64,000 bases of DNA from contig JAJEBT010000168.1 in the NCBI GenBank assembly GCA_022822405.1, positions 97,996 to 161,995 on the forward strand, given 5' to 3'. The translations under genes and the position numbers were made by a program. This document shows positions 37,273 to 46,135 of this stretch, piece by piece. The notes beneath the pieces are model-generated. The model was not told where the DNA came from. It saw only the letters and a list, made by a program, of their open reading frames with translations, and did not search any database. Positions within the stretch are counted from its first letter, which is position 1. Each line of letters opens with the position of its first letter. Source of the DNA: Alphaproteobacteria bacterium (lineage in GTDB: Bacteria > Pseudomonadota > Alphaproteobacteria > MPNO01 > UBA830).

Positions 37273-37876
37273 CGGCCGCGGGACGGCGGCGCAACAGCGG
37301 AAACAGGGCCAGCCCGGCAAAGAACCCGCCGGCGTGCGCTTCCCAGCTGATCCTGTAGTCGCTGAGGATGGCGTAGCCCAGATTGATGATCATCATCAGG
37401 AGAACGTACTGGACGTAGTGCTGCGGTTCCGGCCGCGAGCGCCCGTCGCTGCCCCGCAGCAGCGCATGCGCGCCGGCGCCGAGAAGTCCGAACACGGCAC
37501 CGGACGAGCCGAGCAGGATCCCGGGCGTTCCCCAGTTCAGCGCGGCATGGGCCAAGGCGCCGAGTCCCCCGGTGGCGGCGAAGAACACCAGGTAGCGCAT
37601 GCCGTCGAGATGCGTACGCAGCTGCGACGAGAGCGCCACCACCCACAGCCCGTTCATCAGCAGGTGCGGCCAGTTCGCGTGGATAAAGACCGAGGTGAAG
37701 GCGCCATAGAGCCAGACCGGATCGAGCTCGTGCCCGGAAAAGGGATGGAAGGCCGTGAAATACAGCAGGTACGCGTCGTATTCCTGCGGCAGCACCGTGC
37801 GCAGGGCCTGGATCGCGACCAGCACCACCAGGATGCGGCTGGCAGCCGGCGGAACCGAAAACCGCGCACCGGTCAT
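37259..37876 (-). CDS. rhomboid-family intramembrane serine protease
   Basis: A 205-residue membrane protein with about six helices. The catalytic dyad is present: Ser125 in LLGSSGAVFG and His181 in EAHAGGFFAG. The oxyanion-side His71 and Asn75 lie in HLLMNGLW, and the FTSVFIHANWPHLLMN block is typical. Rhomboids cut membrane helices of client proteins. Its start overlaps the stop of the upstream oxidase-like gene by four bases, so the two are translated together. Confidence 0.92.
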   Translation of the reverse strand: MTGARFSVPPAASRILVVLVAIQALRTVLPQEYDAYLLYFTAFHPFSGHELDPVWLYGAFTSVFIHANWPHLLMNGLWVVALSSQLRTHLDGMRYLVFFAATGGLGALAHAALNWGTPGILLGSSGAVFGLLGAGAHALLRGSDGRSRPEPQHYVQYVLLMMIINLGYAILSDYRISWEAHAGGFFAGLALFPLLRRRPAAGPRP

Positions 37877-38493
37877 GGCGCCGGAGGCACCGAGGCCAGT
37901 TCAAGCGCGTCTTCGAGCTCGCGGATGCGGGCCACCAGCCGCCGGAAGGACGGCGCCATCTCCTCTTCGGTAAGGCGCGGCGTGATGAACTTGGAACAGT
38001 TCCAGTCGCAGGCGGCAACCTCGATCACGCAGGCACGCTCGACCGGCGCATCGTAGTCGCCGGGATCGATCAGGTCCGGAAACGCGCCGTCGCCGGGATC
38101 GATGAAGCGCGCCCAACCCATGATCTTGAGGCGCCGGCGCGCGGGATAGTCCATCAGAAACAGCGATACGCGGCCATCGCCGTCGATGTTGCCGACGCTC
38201 ACGTACTGCCTGTTGCCGGCGAAGTCGGCAAAGGCCAGCGTGCCGGGATCGGGAACCTTCAGAAATCCGCGCGGACCGCCGCGGTGCTGCAGGTAGGGCC
38301 AGCCGTCACTGTTGACGCTGGCCATGTAGAAGCTGTCGCGCGCTGCAATGAACTCCCGTTCGCGTTCGCCGAGCCGGTCGGGGAGATCGGCCTCATCGCC
38401 GTCGAGATGCGCATAGGAGGCACGCGACCCGGCCTGTTCCTGGCGCGCCCGGACGGCCTCGGTGAAGGCGATCCTAGCATATCTCGCAGTCAT
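37873..38493 (-). CDS. pyridoxamine 5'-phosphate oxidase (PPOX)-fold flavin protein
   Basis: A 206-residue protein of the split-barrel FMN-binding fold. SFYMASVNSDGWPYLQHRGGPRGFLKV, then FADFAGNRQYVSVGNI and a SLFLMDYPARRRLKIMGWARF segment are the usual PPOX pattern, where the RGGPRGFL and YPARRRLKI parts contact FMN. The start at 38493 gives the usual length; an upstream reading adds 120 low-complexity residues. Its stop overlaps the rhomboid start. Function is probably redox on a small molecule rather than true PNPOx. Confidence 0.82.
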   Translation of the reverse strand: MTARYARIAFTEAVRARQEQAGSRASYAHLDGDEADLPDRLGEREREFIAARDSFYMASVNSDGWPYLQHRGGPRGFLKVPDPGTLAFADFAGNRQYVSVGNIDGDGRVSLFLMDYPARRRLKIMGWARFIDPGDGAFPDLIDPGDYDAPVERACVIEVAACDWNCSKFITPRLTEEEMAPSFRRLVARIRELEDALELASVPPAP

Positions 38494-38554
38494 GGCAGGC
38501 TCCGGAAGATGTTCTCGCTGCCCGCAGGCAGCAGCGCTACAGTGACGTGAGCGC

Positions 38555-39442
38555 TTAGGTGGAGAGGAGGAACCATAGCAGAAACGGCAACGTGGCAAAC
38601 GAAATCGCCGTCGACGTGACGACCATGCCCGCGACCTCCGCCGGCTTGCGGTTGAAACGCTGCGCGAAGAGATAGGACGAGACCGCCACCGGCATGGCGC
38701 TCTGGATGACGACGACGGCGCGCAGCGTGCCCTCGAGCCCGAACAGGTCCGCGACGCAGAGTCCCACGGCAAGACCCATCGCCAGCCGGAAGACGCCGAG
38801 GACGAGGCTGCGCAGGAAGGCGCCGGGGCGGAGATCGAGGAGAGATACGCCAAGTGCGACAAGCTGCATCGGGATGACGAGGCCGCCGAGAAGGTCGGTG
38901 GTGTTGAAGATCCACTCCGGCAACGGTACTTCGACGAGCTTGAGGGCTATGGCGATCAGCACCGCATAGATCACCGGAGAGCGGAGCACCGTCGCGAATG
39001 ACAGCGAACCCGCGGCGACCGCGACACCGACCGAAAACGTGCCCACAGCGCTGATCGTGAAATACACGATCGCGAAGGCGAGGCCCTCGTCGCCGAATGC
39101 GAAGAAACAGACGGGAAGGCCCATGCTTCCGGTAAGCGGAAAAATCAGGGCCGGAAGATAGGAGGGCAGGTCGAGTCGCGCGGCCTTGAGAACGAGGGTG
39201 GCGAGGAGTCCGAAAGCGACGAGGCATGCGGTTGCGGCAAGGGCGACCTCGCCGAGCGCGGCTGCCGTGACATCGACCTTGTCGAAGGTCGCGAGGATCA
39301 GGCATGGGGCGGCGACATTGTAGATCAGCGACGTGATCAGGCCGGAATCGAACGGCGCTCCGAGCCGCGCCCAGAGGATGCCGAGGCCGACGCAGATGAA
39401 TATGGGCGCGACGACACCGGCAAGCTGGGCCGTCAGATCCAT
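38555..39442 (-). CDS. AEC-family transporter (first of a tandem pair)
   Basis: A 295-residue inner-membrane protein of the auxin efflux carrier/malate permease family with ten helices in two halves. VVAPIFICVGLGILWARLG opens the first half, and the conserved FPLTGSMGLPVCFFAFG and MQLVALGVSLLDLRPG segments are seen. Bacterial members move malate, malonate or other organic anions. It lies 61 nt downstream of a close paralogue at 39504-40379, on the same strand. Confidence 0.88.
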   Translation of the reverse strand: MDLTAQLAGVVAPIFICVGLGILWARLGAPFDSGLITSLIYNVAAPCLILATFDKVDVTAAALGEVALAATACLVAFGLLATLVLKAARLDLPSYLPALIFPLTGSMGLPVCFFAFGDEGLAFAIVYFTISAVGTFSVGVAVAAGSLSFATVLRSPVIYAVLIAIALKLVEVPLPEWIFNTTDLLGGLVIPMQLVALGVSLLDLRPGAFLRSLVLGVFRLAMGLAVGLCVADLFGLEGTLRAVVVIQSAMPVAVSSYLFAQRFNRKPAEVAGMVVTSTAISFATLPFLLWFLLST

Positions 39443-39503
39443 CGGCCCAGTCCCTCGACAGGGGTGCGCGGAAGCGGCCCGGTGCGCCGGAACCGGAGTC
39501 CGG

Positions 39504-40379
39504 TCACAGCACCGCCAGCATCAGCAGCGGCAGAGTCGCCAGCGAGAATATCGTCGAGAAGAGGATCAGCCCTGCAGTGTCGTCGAGCCTGCGGTCGAAA
39601 TATTGGGCGAACATGAAATTGTGGACCGCAACCGGCATGGAACAGCCGATGATCAGGACGCCTCGCGCCGCCCCTTCGAGCCCGAGCGCGAGGGACAGCC
39701 CGTAGCCGACGAGGAAACCGGCGCCGAGCTTGACCACGGAGACGATGATGACCCGCACGGCTCCGCGGGCGCGGATGCCGGCGATGGCAACGCCGAGCGA
39801 GACCAGCATCAAGGGTATCGCGAGGCCGCCGATGAGTTCCGTGGTGTTGGCCAGCCAGGCCGGCGGACGGGTTCCGGTCAACGCCATCGGAAGCGCTATG
39901 GCGACCGCATAGATCAGCGGATTCTTGTAGAGGATGTCGAAGGCCAGGCGCCCAGCATAGAGGCTCCAACCGACCGTGAAGCTGAACAGCGACGAGAGCA
40001 CGAAGACGCCGATGGAGAGGGCGAGCCCCTCCTGGCCGAACGCGAACAGGCAGAGCGGCAGCCCCATGTTTCCGGTGTTCGCCGACGCGAATGCGGGAAG
40101 GAAGGTATGAACCGGCAATCGCAGGAGGAGGATGCAGCCAAGACCGACGATCATGAAGGAGGCGAGCGCGATGCCGTAAGCGAGCGCGATCCGGCCGACG
40201 GTTTCGAAGTTGATCTCGAGGCCGGTAAGGGTCGAGAACACGAGGCACGGCATGCCCAGATTGAGAGCCAGGGAGCCCACCATCCGGGTATCGAAAGGGC
40301 GGCCGAGACGCGCCCAGGTAAAGCCGATGGCAGCGCAGCAGAAGACCGGCGCGACTACGGAGAGAATCTGGTAGATCAA
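39504..40379 (-). CDS. AEC-family transporter (second of a tandem pair, TTG start)
   Basis: A 291-residue paralogue of the preceding gene: VVAPVFCCAAIGFTWARLGRPFDTRM, SANTGNMGLPLCLFAFGQEG and IPLMLVSLGVAIAGI match position by position. The TTG at 40379 is preferred because it gives the same N-terminal length as the paralogue; an upstream ATG at 40442 adds 21 hydrophilic residues with no match. The pair probably came from a tandem duplication and then diverged. Substrates are probably carboxylic acids. Confidence 0.85.
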   Translation of the reverse strand: MIYQILSVVAPVFCCAAIGFTWARLGRPFDTRMVGSLALNLGMPCLVFSTLTGLEINFETVGRIALAYGIALASFMIVGLGCILLLRLPVHTFLPAFASANTGNMGLPLCLFAFGQEGLALSIGVFVLSSLFSFTVGWSLYAGRLAFDILYKNPLIYAVAIALPMALTGTRPPAWLANTTELIGGLAIPLMLVSLGVAIAGIRARGAVRVIIVSVVKLGAGFLVGYGLSLALGLEGAARGVLIIGCSMPVAVHNFMFAQYFDRRLDDTAGLILFSTIFSLATLPLLMLAVL

Positions 40380-40490
40380 GAGCCCGTCATCCTGTCGCGA
40401 GGAGGGCCGGCAGACCGGGATAGCGGCTGGCCAGCGCTCCACCGTGCGGCAAACCGTGCCCGAAGCGCCCCGGGGGCCGGGCAGACACCT

Positions 40491-40958
40491 TTATTCCGTT
40501 GCCGTAGCGGACGCAACCTCCGCCAGCTCGTTCAGGTCGTCCGCGAGACGGCGCAGACGCTCCTCTCCGAGGGCGGCGGCAACCTGATCCTGGGCCCGGC
40601 GCCAGGCAGGCGTGGCCGCGGCCAGCACGGCCCTGCCGGCTCCGGTGACGGCGACCACCCGCTTGCGGCGGTCGTCCCCGGCGGTCATGCGGACCAGGCC
40701 GCGGTCGGTCAGGATCCGGAGGTTTCTTGTCAACGTGGTGCGGTCGAGCGCCATGTGCTCGGCGAGATGGGTGAGCGGGGCCGGCCCGAGGATGGCGACC
40801 GCGCCGAGCATCGTGAACTGGGTCGCCTTCAGCCCGCTCTCCGCCAACGCCTCGTCATAGATCCGGGTCACTGCGCGCGCGGCCCGGCGCATGTTGAAAC
40901 ATGTGCAATGCCACGCAACCCGGGTGTGAAAGGCGCCGTGGGTCTCAAGCTCCGTCAT
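40491..40958 (-). CDS. MarR-family transcription regulator
   Basis: A 155-residue winged-helix dimer. The DNA-reading part is APLTHLAEHMALDRTTLTRNLRILTDRGLVRM, followed by the wing GDDRRKRVVAVT, all typical MarR. The N-terminal and C-terminal helices form the dimer. MarR proteins often sense phenolic compounds and repress neighbouring transport or catabolic genes; the AEC pair downstream on the same strand is the closest candidate. The ligand is unknown. Confidence 0.9.
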   Translation of the reverse strand: MTELETHGAFHTRVAWHCTCFNMRRAARAVTRIYDEALAESGLKATQFTMLGAVAILGPAPLTHLAEHMALDRTTLTRNLRILTDRGLVRMTAGDDRRKRVVAVTGAGRAVLAAATPAWRRAQDQVAAALGEERLRRLADDLNELAEVASATATE

Positions 40959-41114
40959 CACAACAGTGCAGATACACTTGTCTGGCCGAATCGGCAAGGA
41001 AGGCCGCCTCGAGGCCGAGCGCGCGGACCTGTTGCGCCTCCGGCGCGGCCCCGCCACAATGCGGGGCGACTACGGACGGGGGCCGCGCCGTCCGGCCACC
41101 GGCGAGGCGGAATC

Positions 41115-41687
41115 ATGGTGAAACTCGACAGGATCTACACCGGCGGCGGCGATGGCGGACAGACATCGCTTGGCGACGGCAGCCGGGTTTCCAAGGCATC
41201 GCCGCGCATCTCGGTCCAGGGCGACATCGACGAGACCAACGCCACGATCGGCCTTGCAAGGCGCCATTCCGACTCGGCCGGGACCGATGCGATGCTCGCC
41301 CGGATCCAGAACGATCTCTTCGACCTCGGTGCCGACATCGCGCGCCCGGGCGCCGATCCGGGGGACGGCAATCTCCGCATCCATGCGGACCAGGTCGCGC
41401 GCCTGGAACAGGAAATCGACGCTGTCGGCCGCGAGCTCGAGCCACTTTCCTCCTTCGTGCTGCGTGGCGGCGGCGATCTGGCCGCCGCGCTCCATCTTGC
41501 CTGCACCGTCTGCCGCCGCGCCGAACGCGCGGCATGCGCCCTGGCCGAGGCCGAGAACGTCAACCCGCAGGCCATTCGCTTCCTCAACCGCCTGTCCGAC
41601 CTCCTGTTCGTGATGGCGCGCGCCGCCAATGACGGCGGCAGGTCGGACGTGCTGTGGCGCCCCGGGCTCAACCGCGGCGCATTGTGA
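41115..41687 (+). CDS. cob(I)alamin adenosyltransferase, PduO type
   Basis: A 190-residue ATP:cobalamin adenosyltransferase that makes adenosylcobalamin. The N-terminal ATP loop is IYTGGGDGGQTSLGDGSRV, the DETNATIGLARRH block follows (the usual motif reads DELN), and the C-terminal NRLSDLLFVMARAAN is diagnostic for PduO/MMAB enzymes. It is not next to the corrin-ring genes at 53-57 kb, but would use their product. It lies divergent from the MarR gene. Confidence 0.92.
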   Translation: MVKLDRIYTGGGDGGQTSLGDGSRVSKASPRISVQGDIDETNATIGLARRHSDSAGTDAMLARIQNDLFDLGADIARPGADPGDGNLRIHADQVARLEQEIDAVGRELEPLSSFVLRGGGDLAAALHLACTVCRRAERAACALAEAENVNPQAIRFLNRLSDLLFVMARAANDGGRSDVLWRPGLNRGAL

Positions 41688-41769
41688 CCGCGGCCGCCGT
41701 GCTACCATTACGCGCCGAACGGCCGCTGCGGCGTGACGGATATCGGTGGCAGGGCAGGAGCATGCACGG

Positions 41770-42144
41770 ATGACGGTCGACTTCCTCGGTCTCAGGACCG
41801 CGATCTACAGGGTTTCGGATCTTGAGCGGGCGCGAGAATGGTATGGCGAAGCGTTCGGGGCGGAACCCTATTTCGACGACTCGTTCTATGTCGGGTTCAA
41901 TGTGGCCGGATACGAGCTCGGCCTCATGCGCGACGAGACGCCGGCGGCAATGAAGACGGCGAACATGCTCACTTACTGGGGCGTCGACGACGTCGAGCGC
42001 GCCGTCGCGCATCTCGTCTCGCTCGGCGCGGCCCCGGGCGATCCGCCGACGAATGTCGGCGGCGACATCGTGGTCGCCACCGTGACCGATCCGTGGGGCA
42101 ACGCCCTCGGCCTGATCTTCAACCCGGGCTTCCAGGCTGCCTGA
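41770..42144 (+). CDS. VOC-family protein
   Basis: A 124-residue vicinal-oxygen-chelate protein: FLGLRTAIYRVSDLERAREWYGEAFG at the N-terminus and VATVTDPWGNALGLIFNPGF at the C-terminus. The usual first histidine ligand is replaced by threonine (LRTAIY) and the final glutamate by leucine (NALGLIF), so metal binding is doubtful and it may be a binding or resistance-type protein. The start at 41770 is chosen over an in-frame GTG at 41746. It is convergent with the dehydratase at 42174. Confidence 0.8.
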   Translation: MTVDFLGLRTAIYRVSDLERAREWYGEAFGAEPYFDDSFYVGFNVAGYELGLMRDETPAAMKTANMLTYWGVDDVERAVAHLVSLGAAPGDPPTNVGGDIVVATVTDPWGNALGLIFNPGFQAA

Positions 42145-42173
42145 CCGCGTTCTGGCGGCCCTCGCCCTCACAG

Positions 42174-43040
42174 TCAGGCTCCCGTAACCTCCGCGGTCAT
42201 GCCGCGATTGCCGGCGTGGTCGAAGGCAGCCAGCGAGATGCGCGCACCGTCCACCGACGGCGTGCCGCAGAGCGTGAAGTCCCCGTCATCGTGGATCGGC
42301 CGGCCGGAGCGGAACGAGAACCCTGCGACCTCGAAATCGGGCCGCTCGTCGCGGACCATCTCCAGCATCAGTCGCGCGATCAGCGTCCCCTGCACAACGA
42401 GGCCCGGATAGCCGCGCGACCGCGCGAAGTCGCGGTCATAGTGGATGCGGTGGCTGTTGAACGTGGCCGCGGAATGCCGGAACAGTAGGACCGGATCCGG
42501 CGTGACGGTGCGCGACCATGCGGCATCGACCACCGGCCGGGCGGTGCCCGGCACGCCTGCCGGAGACCGCCGCGCCGCGGCGCCTGCAGGGCGCAGGAGA
42601 ATATCGTTCTCCTCCGTCACCGCAAGCGCGCCGTCGCCATGGATGGAATGGCGCACGAGCGCGATCACGAAGGCGCCGCTGCGGCCCTCCTTGATCTCGA
42701 ACGACACCATTTCCGATTCCCGCCTCACCTGCTCGCCCACCCGCAGCGGGCGGTGGAAACGGTAGCGTGCGCCGCCGAACAGGCGGTCGGGGAACTCCGG
42801 CGTCTCGGGCGGCAGCCCGGCTCCGACGGCAAGGCCGTCGCGACCGAGGCGCGAGGGCGGATGCCTGGCAACGCAGAACAGCCCGTGCCACAGCGGCGGC
42901 ACCGGCGAGCCGGGGGCGGGAAGCGGATCGTCGCGCCCGAAGGTCGCCATGAGCGCTGCCACGGGCGCGGCCGTGACCTGATCTTCGGCCACCAAGCGCC
43001 GGCCGATCGTTTCGCTGAGGGAGTTCGGAAGGACGGTCAT
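42174..43040 (-). CDS. MaoC-like acyl-CoA dehydratase/hydratase (mesaconyl-CoA hydratase type)
   Basis: A 288-residue double-hotdog protein. The N-terminal half is a FAS1-type dehydratase domain with GDPLPAPGSPVPPLWHGLFC-like sequence. The C-terminal half carries the MaoC hydratase motif FNSHRIHYDRDFARSRGYPGLVVQG, with catalytic Asp and His in HYDRDFARS. The combination is that of itaconyl/mesaconyl-C4-CoA hydratases and related proteins. It lies 102 nt downstream of the thiolase gene on the same strand, so the pair probably works in CoA-linked acid breakdown. Confidence 0.85.
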   Translation of the reverse strand: MTVLPNSLSETIGRRLVAEDQVTAAPVAALMATFGRDDPLPAPGSPVPPLWHGLFCVARHPPSRLGRDGLAVGAGLPPETPEFPDRLFGGARYRFHRPLRVGEQVRRESEMVSFEIKEGRSGAFVIALVRHSIHGDGALAVTEENDILLRPAGAAARRSPAGVPGTARPVVDAAWSRTVTPDPVLLFRHSAATFNSHRIHYDRDFARSRGYPGLVVQGTLIARLMLEMVRDERPDFEVAGFSFRSGRPIHDDGDFTLCGTPSVDGARISLAAFDHAGNRGMTAEVTGA

Positions 43041-43142
43041 GGGAGACGTGGCCCGCCTCCCGTGCCGGGCGACTGCAGCCGGCAAGCCACGGGCCGTTCC
43101 GCCGCTACGCGGCGATGGCGGGACCCAAGCGCCGGTGTGGCC

Positions 43143-44348
43143 TCAGATCCGCTCGATGACCGTGGCGATGCCCTGGCCGACACCGATGCACATGGCGCAG
43201 AGCGCGTACCTGCCGTCGCGCCGCTCAAGTTCGTTGACGGCCGTGGTGAGGAGCCGCGCGCCGGACATGCCGAGAGGATGGCCGAGCGCGATGGCGCCGC
43301 CATTGGGATTGATGCGCGGATCATCGTCCGCGAGCCCGAGCTCGCGCGAGCAGGCGAGCACCTGTGCGGCAAACGCCTCATTGAATTCGATCACGTCCAT
43401 GTCGTCGAGGGACAGCCCGGTGAGCGCCAGCACCTTGCGCGAGGCCGGAGCCGGACCGATCCCCATGATGCGGGGCGGCACCCCGGCAACGGCCGCACCG
43501 ACGACGCGGGCGCGGGGCCGGAGCCCGTGCCGCTTTGCCGCCTCTTCGTCTGCAAGCAGGAGAGCCGCTGCGCCATCGTTCACGCCCGACGAGTTTCCTG
43601 CCGTCACGCTGCCGTCCTTCCTGAAGGCGGGACGCAGCCTGGCGAGGTCCTCGATCGCCGTCCCGTGACGGGGATGCTCGTCGGTATCGACCTCTATCGG
43701 GTCGCCGCGGCGCTGCGGCACGGCGACCGGAACGATCTCGGCCGCGAGGCGGCCGTCCTGCTGCGCCGCTTCCGCCTTGTTCTGGCTCCAGACCGCGAAA
43801 CTGTCCTGGTCCTCACGCGTGATCTGGCGTTCCTCGGCAAGGTTCTCCGCAGTCTCGCCCATGGCGTCGATGCCGTACATTTCCTGCATCTTCGGGTTCA
43901 CGAAGCGCCACCCGATCGTGGTGTCGTGAACCTCCGTCTGGCGCGAAAACGCAGTCTCCGCCTTGGCCATGACGAAGGGCGCGCGGGACATGCTCTCCAC
44001 GCCGCCGGTCACGACAACCCGTGCCTCGCCCGTGCGGATCGCGCGCGCACCCTGTGCCGTCGCCTCCATCCCCGAGCCGCACAGGCGGTTGACGGTCACG
44101 CCCCCGACATCGAGCGGCATGCCGGCGAGCAGGGCCGACATGCGCCCCACGTTGCGGTTGTCCTCGCCTGCCTGGTTGGCGTTGCCGAAATAGACATCGT
44201 CGACGGATTCCCAGTCAACGCCGGCGTTGCGCTCCATGAGCGCACGGATCGGAACCGCTCCGAGATCGTCGGTGCGGACGGAACTGAGAGCGCCGCCATA
44301 TCTTCCGACAGGCGTGCGCACGGCATCACAGATCAGGGCGTCAGGCAT
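43143..44348 (-). CDS. acetyl-CoA acetyltransferase family, 3-oxoadipyl-CoA thiolase-like
   Basis: A 402-residue degradative thiolase that cleaves a 3-oxoacyl-CoA. The nucleophile is Cys90 in NRLCGSGM, and the C-terminal base pair is His358 in LGHPLGMSG and Cys388 in CIGVGQG. The blocks [16 protein letters not shown] and [12 protein letters not shown] are nearly those of PcaF/PaaJ, so 3-oxoadipyl-CoA is a likely substrate, the last step of the beta-ketoadipate or phenylacetate routes. The start at 44348 ([13 protein letters not shown]) is the usual one. It diverges from ridA across a 28-bp palindrome. Confidence 0.92.
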   Translation of the reverse strand: MPDALICDAVRTPVGRYGGALSSVRTDDLGAVPIRALMERNAGVDWESVDDVYFGNANQAGEDNRNVGRMSALLAGMPLDVGGVTVNRLCGSGMEATAQGARAIRTGEARVVVTGGVESMSRAPFVMAKAETAFSRQTEVHDTTIGWRFVNPKMQEMYGIDAMGETAENLAEERQITREDQDSFAVWSQNKAEAAQQDGRLAAEIVPVAVPQRRGDPIEVDTDEHPRHGTAIEDLARLRPAFRKDGSVTAGNSSGVNDGAAALLLADEEAAKRHGLRPRARVVGAAVAGVPPRIMGIGPAPASRKVLALTGLSLDDMDVIEFNEAFAAQVLACSRELGLADDDPRINPNGGAIALGHPLGMSGARLLTTAVNELERRDGRYALCAMCIGVGQGIATVIERI

Positions 44349-44478
44349 CGGGGAACCTTCTTCATCCGGGGAGACCCGCATTCTTGCGCAACGCGGCGTC
44401 GACGGCAAGACCGGCTTTCGGAATACGGGGCGGTGCTCCCGCGTCGGAAGGCCGGGGCAGCACCAATTGCGGCATGAT

Positions 44479-44506
44479 GCCTCCTGTCACCACGGTGACA
44501 GGAGGC
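44479..44506. promoter_or_regulatory. 28-bp near-perfect palindrome between thiolase and ridA
   Basis: GCCTCCTGTCACC (44479-44491) and its exact complement GGTGACAGGAGGC (44494-44506) are separated by two bases. It lies 131 bp upstream of the thiolase start and 49 bp upstream of ridA, in a divergent promoter region. This is the shape of a dimeric repressor operator. As RNA it could also fold as a tight hairpin in the ridA leader. Confidence 0.6.
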
Positions 44507-44554
44507 CTGTGATTTAAATGCGCTCTCTGAAACGTCAATGAGGGCGCACAACCC

Positions 44555-44950
44555 ATGAAGAGAACAGCTGTCAACCCTTGGTCGTGGTCGCTAAACTTCG
44601 GCTACAACCAGGCCGAAATGCTCGTCGGAGCACACCGGCACCTGGTCTGCGCCGGCCAAACCTCCGTCGACGCCGACGGCAACCCGCAGCACGCAGGGGA
44701 CATGCGCGGCCAGATCGCTCTTGCCCTCGACAATCTGGAAGCCGTTCTGAACGCCGCCGGCATGGGCCTTGCCAACGTTGTCCGACTCAACATCTATACC
44801 ACTGACGTGGACGAAGCCATGCGGCACTTCGATGTTCTCGGATCACGTTTCGGGCCTGTTGACGCCGCTCCTCCAATGACCCTTCTCGGTGTCACCCGGC
44901 TCGCCATACCTCCGCTGATGTTCGAGATAGAGGCCACTGCCGCCGACTGA
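44555..44950 (+). CDS. RidA/YjgF/UK114-family protein
   Basis: A 131-residue trimeric-barrel protein. Family features are FGYNQAEMLVGAHRHLVCAGQT, DMRGQIALALDNLEAVLNAAGM and VVRLNIYTTDVDEAMRHFD. The conserved arginine of deaminating RidA proteins, normally near residue 105 in a PARxxV context, is replaced: the sequence reads PPMTLLGVTRLAIPPLMFEIE, where the arginine is shifted. So it may belong to a non-deaminating Rid subgroup. The gene sits in a less GC-rich stretch than its neighbours. Confidence 0.85.
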   Translation: MKRTAVNPWSWSLNFGYNQAEMLVGAHRHLVCAGQTSVDADGNPQHAGDMRGQIALALDNLEAVLNAAGMGLANVVRLNIYTTDVDEAMRHFDVLGSRFGPVDAAPPMTLLGVTRLAIPPLMFEIEATAAD

Positions 44951-44981
44951 ACGCAAAACCGGGAAGTCCCGGAACGTTCCG

Positions 44982-45192
44982 GCAGGCTGCTGAAAAACCG
45001 CTGATACGGGTCTCGGGGTCGTGATTCCCTGCCCTGGCGGCAGCCTGTTCGGGAGGCCAGGATGTCCGGTTCATCAGGGCGCCTCCTCACCGAGACACCA
45101 AACCGGACAACTCGTGTGCTACCTAGCCCGGACAGATCATGTGCTGGCAACACCAGACCGGTCACAACTGGCAGGTTTTTCAGCAACCTGCT
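44982..45192. mobile_element. miniature inverted-repeat element (MITE-like), about 210 bp
   Basis: The ends are inverted repeats: GCAGGCTGCTGAAAAACC at 44982-44999 and the complement of GCAGGTTGCTGAAAAACC at 45175-45192, 17 of 18 bases matching. The interior carries no gene. It has an inner inverted repeat (TGTCCGGTT 45063-45071 with AACCGGACA 45101-45109) and a short tandem similarity (CCGGACAACTCGTGTGCT and CCGGACAGATCATGTGCT at 45103-45120 and 45129-45146). I see no clear target duplication. It looks like a non-autonomous derivative or scar of an insertion sequence. Confidence 0.65.
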
Positions 45193-45345
45193 AGGTTCCT
45201 TCCTTGAATGCCCTCCAGCATCGCGGACGACCCGGAGCGGCTCCGGGCGTCAGAACCATCGAGACTCGCTCAACTCGTGACACAGGCATGAAACGCGAAT
45301 GGTCGCGCCTCAACACCTTCGAAATCCGGACCGAGCGTGAAGCCG

Positions 45346-46029
45346 ATGAGACGCGCAGAAAGACTGTTCAGGCTGGTCAACGAGATGCGGAGCCGCGGCG
45401 TCACTCGAGCCTACGAACTCGCCGAGCATTTTGAGGTCAGCGTCAGCACGATCTATCGCGACATCGCCCACCTCCAGGCCTCCGGCCTGCCGATCGAAGG
45501 CGAGGCCGGCGTTGGTTATTTGCTGCGACCGGGCTTTGACCTGCCCAACGTGACATTCGCCCATGACCAGGTCGATGCGCTTGCCGTAGGCCTTTCCTTC
45601 GTGGAAAGCGCCGGCGATCCGGTGCTGGCGACAGCAGCGCGCGAAGCGCGCGCGAAAATCCAGGCAGGCATGCCTCAACCGGAGGAACGCAAGCTCGCCG
45701 ATGCGCCGTATTTCAGCCTTCAAGGCAGAAACGCAACACCGAATCTGGCTTTGCTCCGCCAGGCGATCCGCCAGCGGCAGATTGCGCAGTTCGACTACCG
45801 GGACGGCTATAGCAATCAGACCGAGCGCCGCGTACGCCCTCTCGTGATCTGGAATTTGACCGACGGCTGGATGCTTTCCGCCTGGTGCGAACTGCGGCAG
45901 GATTTCCGCACGTTTCGGTTTGACCGCATGACGAACCTCGCCGTAACAGGTGAACGGTTCGATGAAGATGAGGCAACGGGACTGCGCGCCTTCATGGAAA
46001 CGGAGCGGTGTGAAGCGCGGGATCACTAG
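45346..46029 (+). CDS. WYL-domain helix-turn-helix regulator (YafY type)
   Basis: A 227-residue transcription regulator. The N-terminal HTH_11-type domain reads RRAERLFRLVNEMRSRG and AYELAEHFEVSVSTIYRDIAHLQ; the WYL domain covers about residues 130-205 with IRQRQIAQFDYRDGYS, RRVRPLVIWNLTDGWMLSAWCE and FRTFRFDRM. In this family the W-Y-L triad is read here as GWMLSAW. Such proteins sense small ligands or nucleic acid. An in-frame GTG at 45337 is an alternative start. The base composition is lower in GC than flanking genes, which suggests transfer together with the nearby element. Confidence 0.88.
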   Translation: MRRAERLFRLVNEMRSRGVTRAYELAEHFEVSVSTIYRDIAHLQASGLPIEGEAGVGYLLRPGFDLPNVTFAHDQVDALAVGLSFVESAGDPVLATAAREARAKIQAGMPQPEERKLADAPYFSLQGRNATPNLALLRQAIRQRQIAQFDYRDGYSNQTERRVRPLVIWNLTDGWMLSAWCELRQDFRTFRFDRMTNLAVTGERFDEDEATGLRAFMETERCEARDH

Positions 46030-46135
46030 TCGACCTCCGGGGGTATCGCTCTTTGCATCCGAAACGGTCTGACGTTGTCGATTCATGCTGCGCGCCGGGG
46101 CGGGCGCACCCACCGGAAATGCTGTAGGTTCCGGC

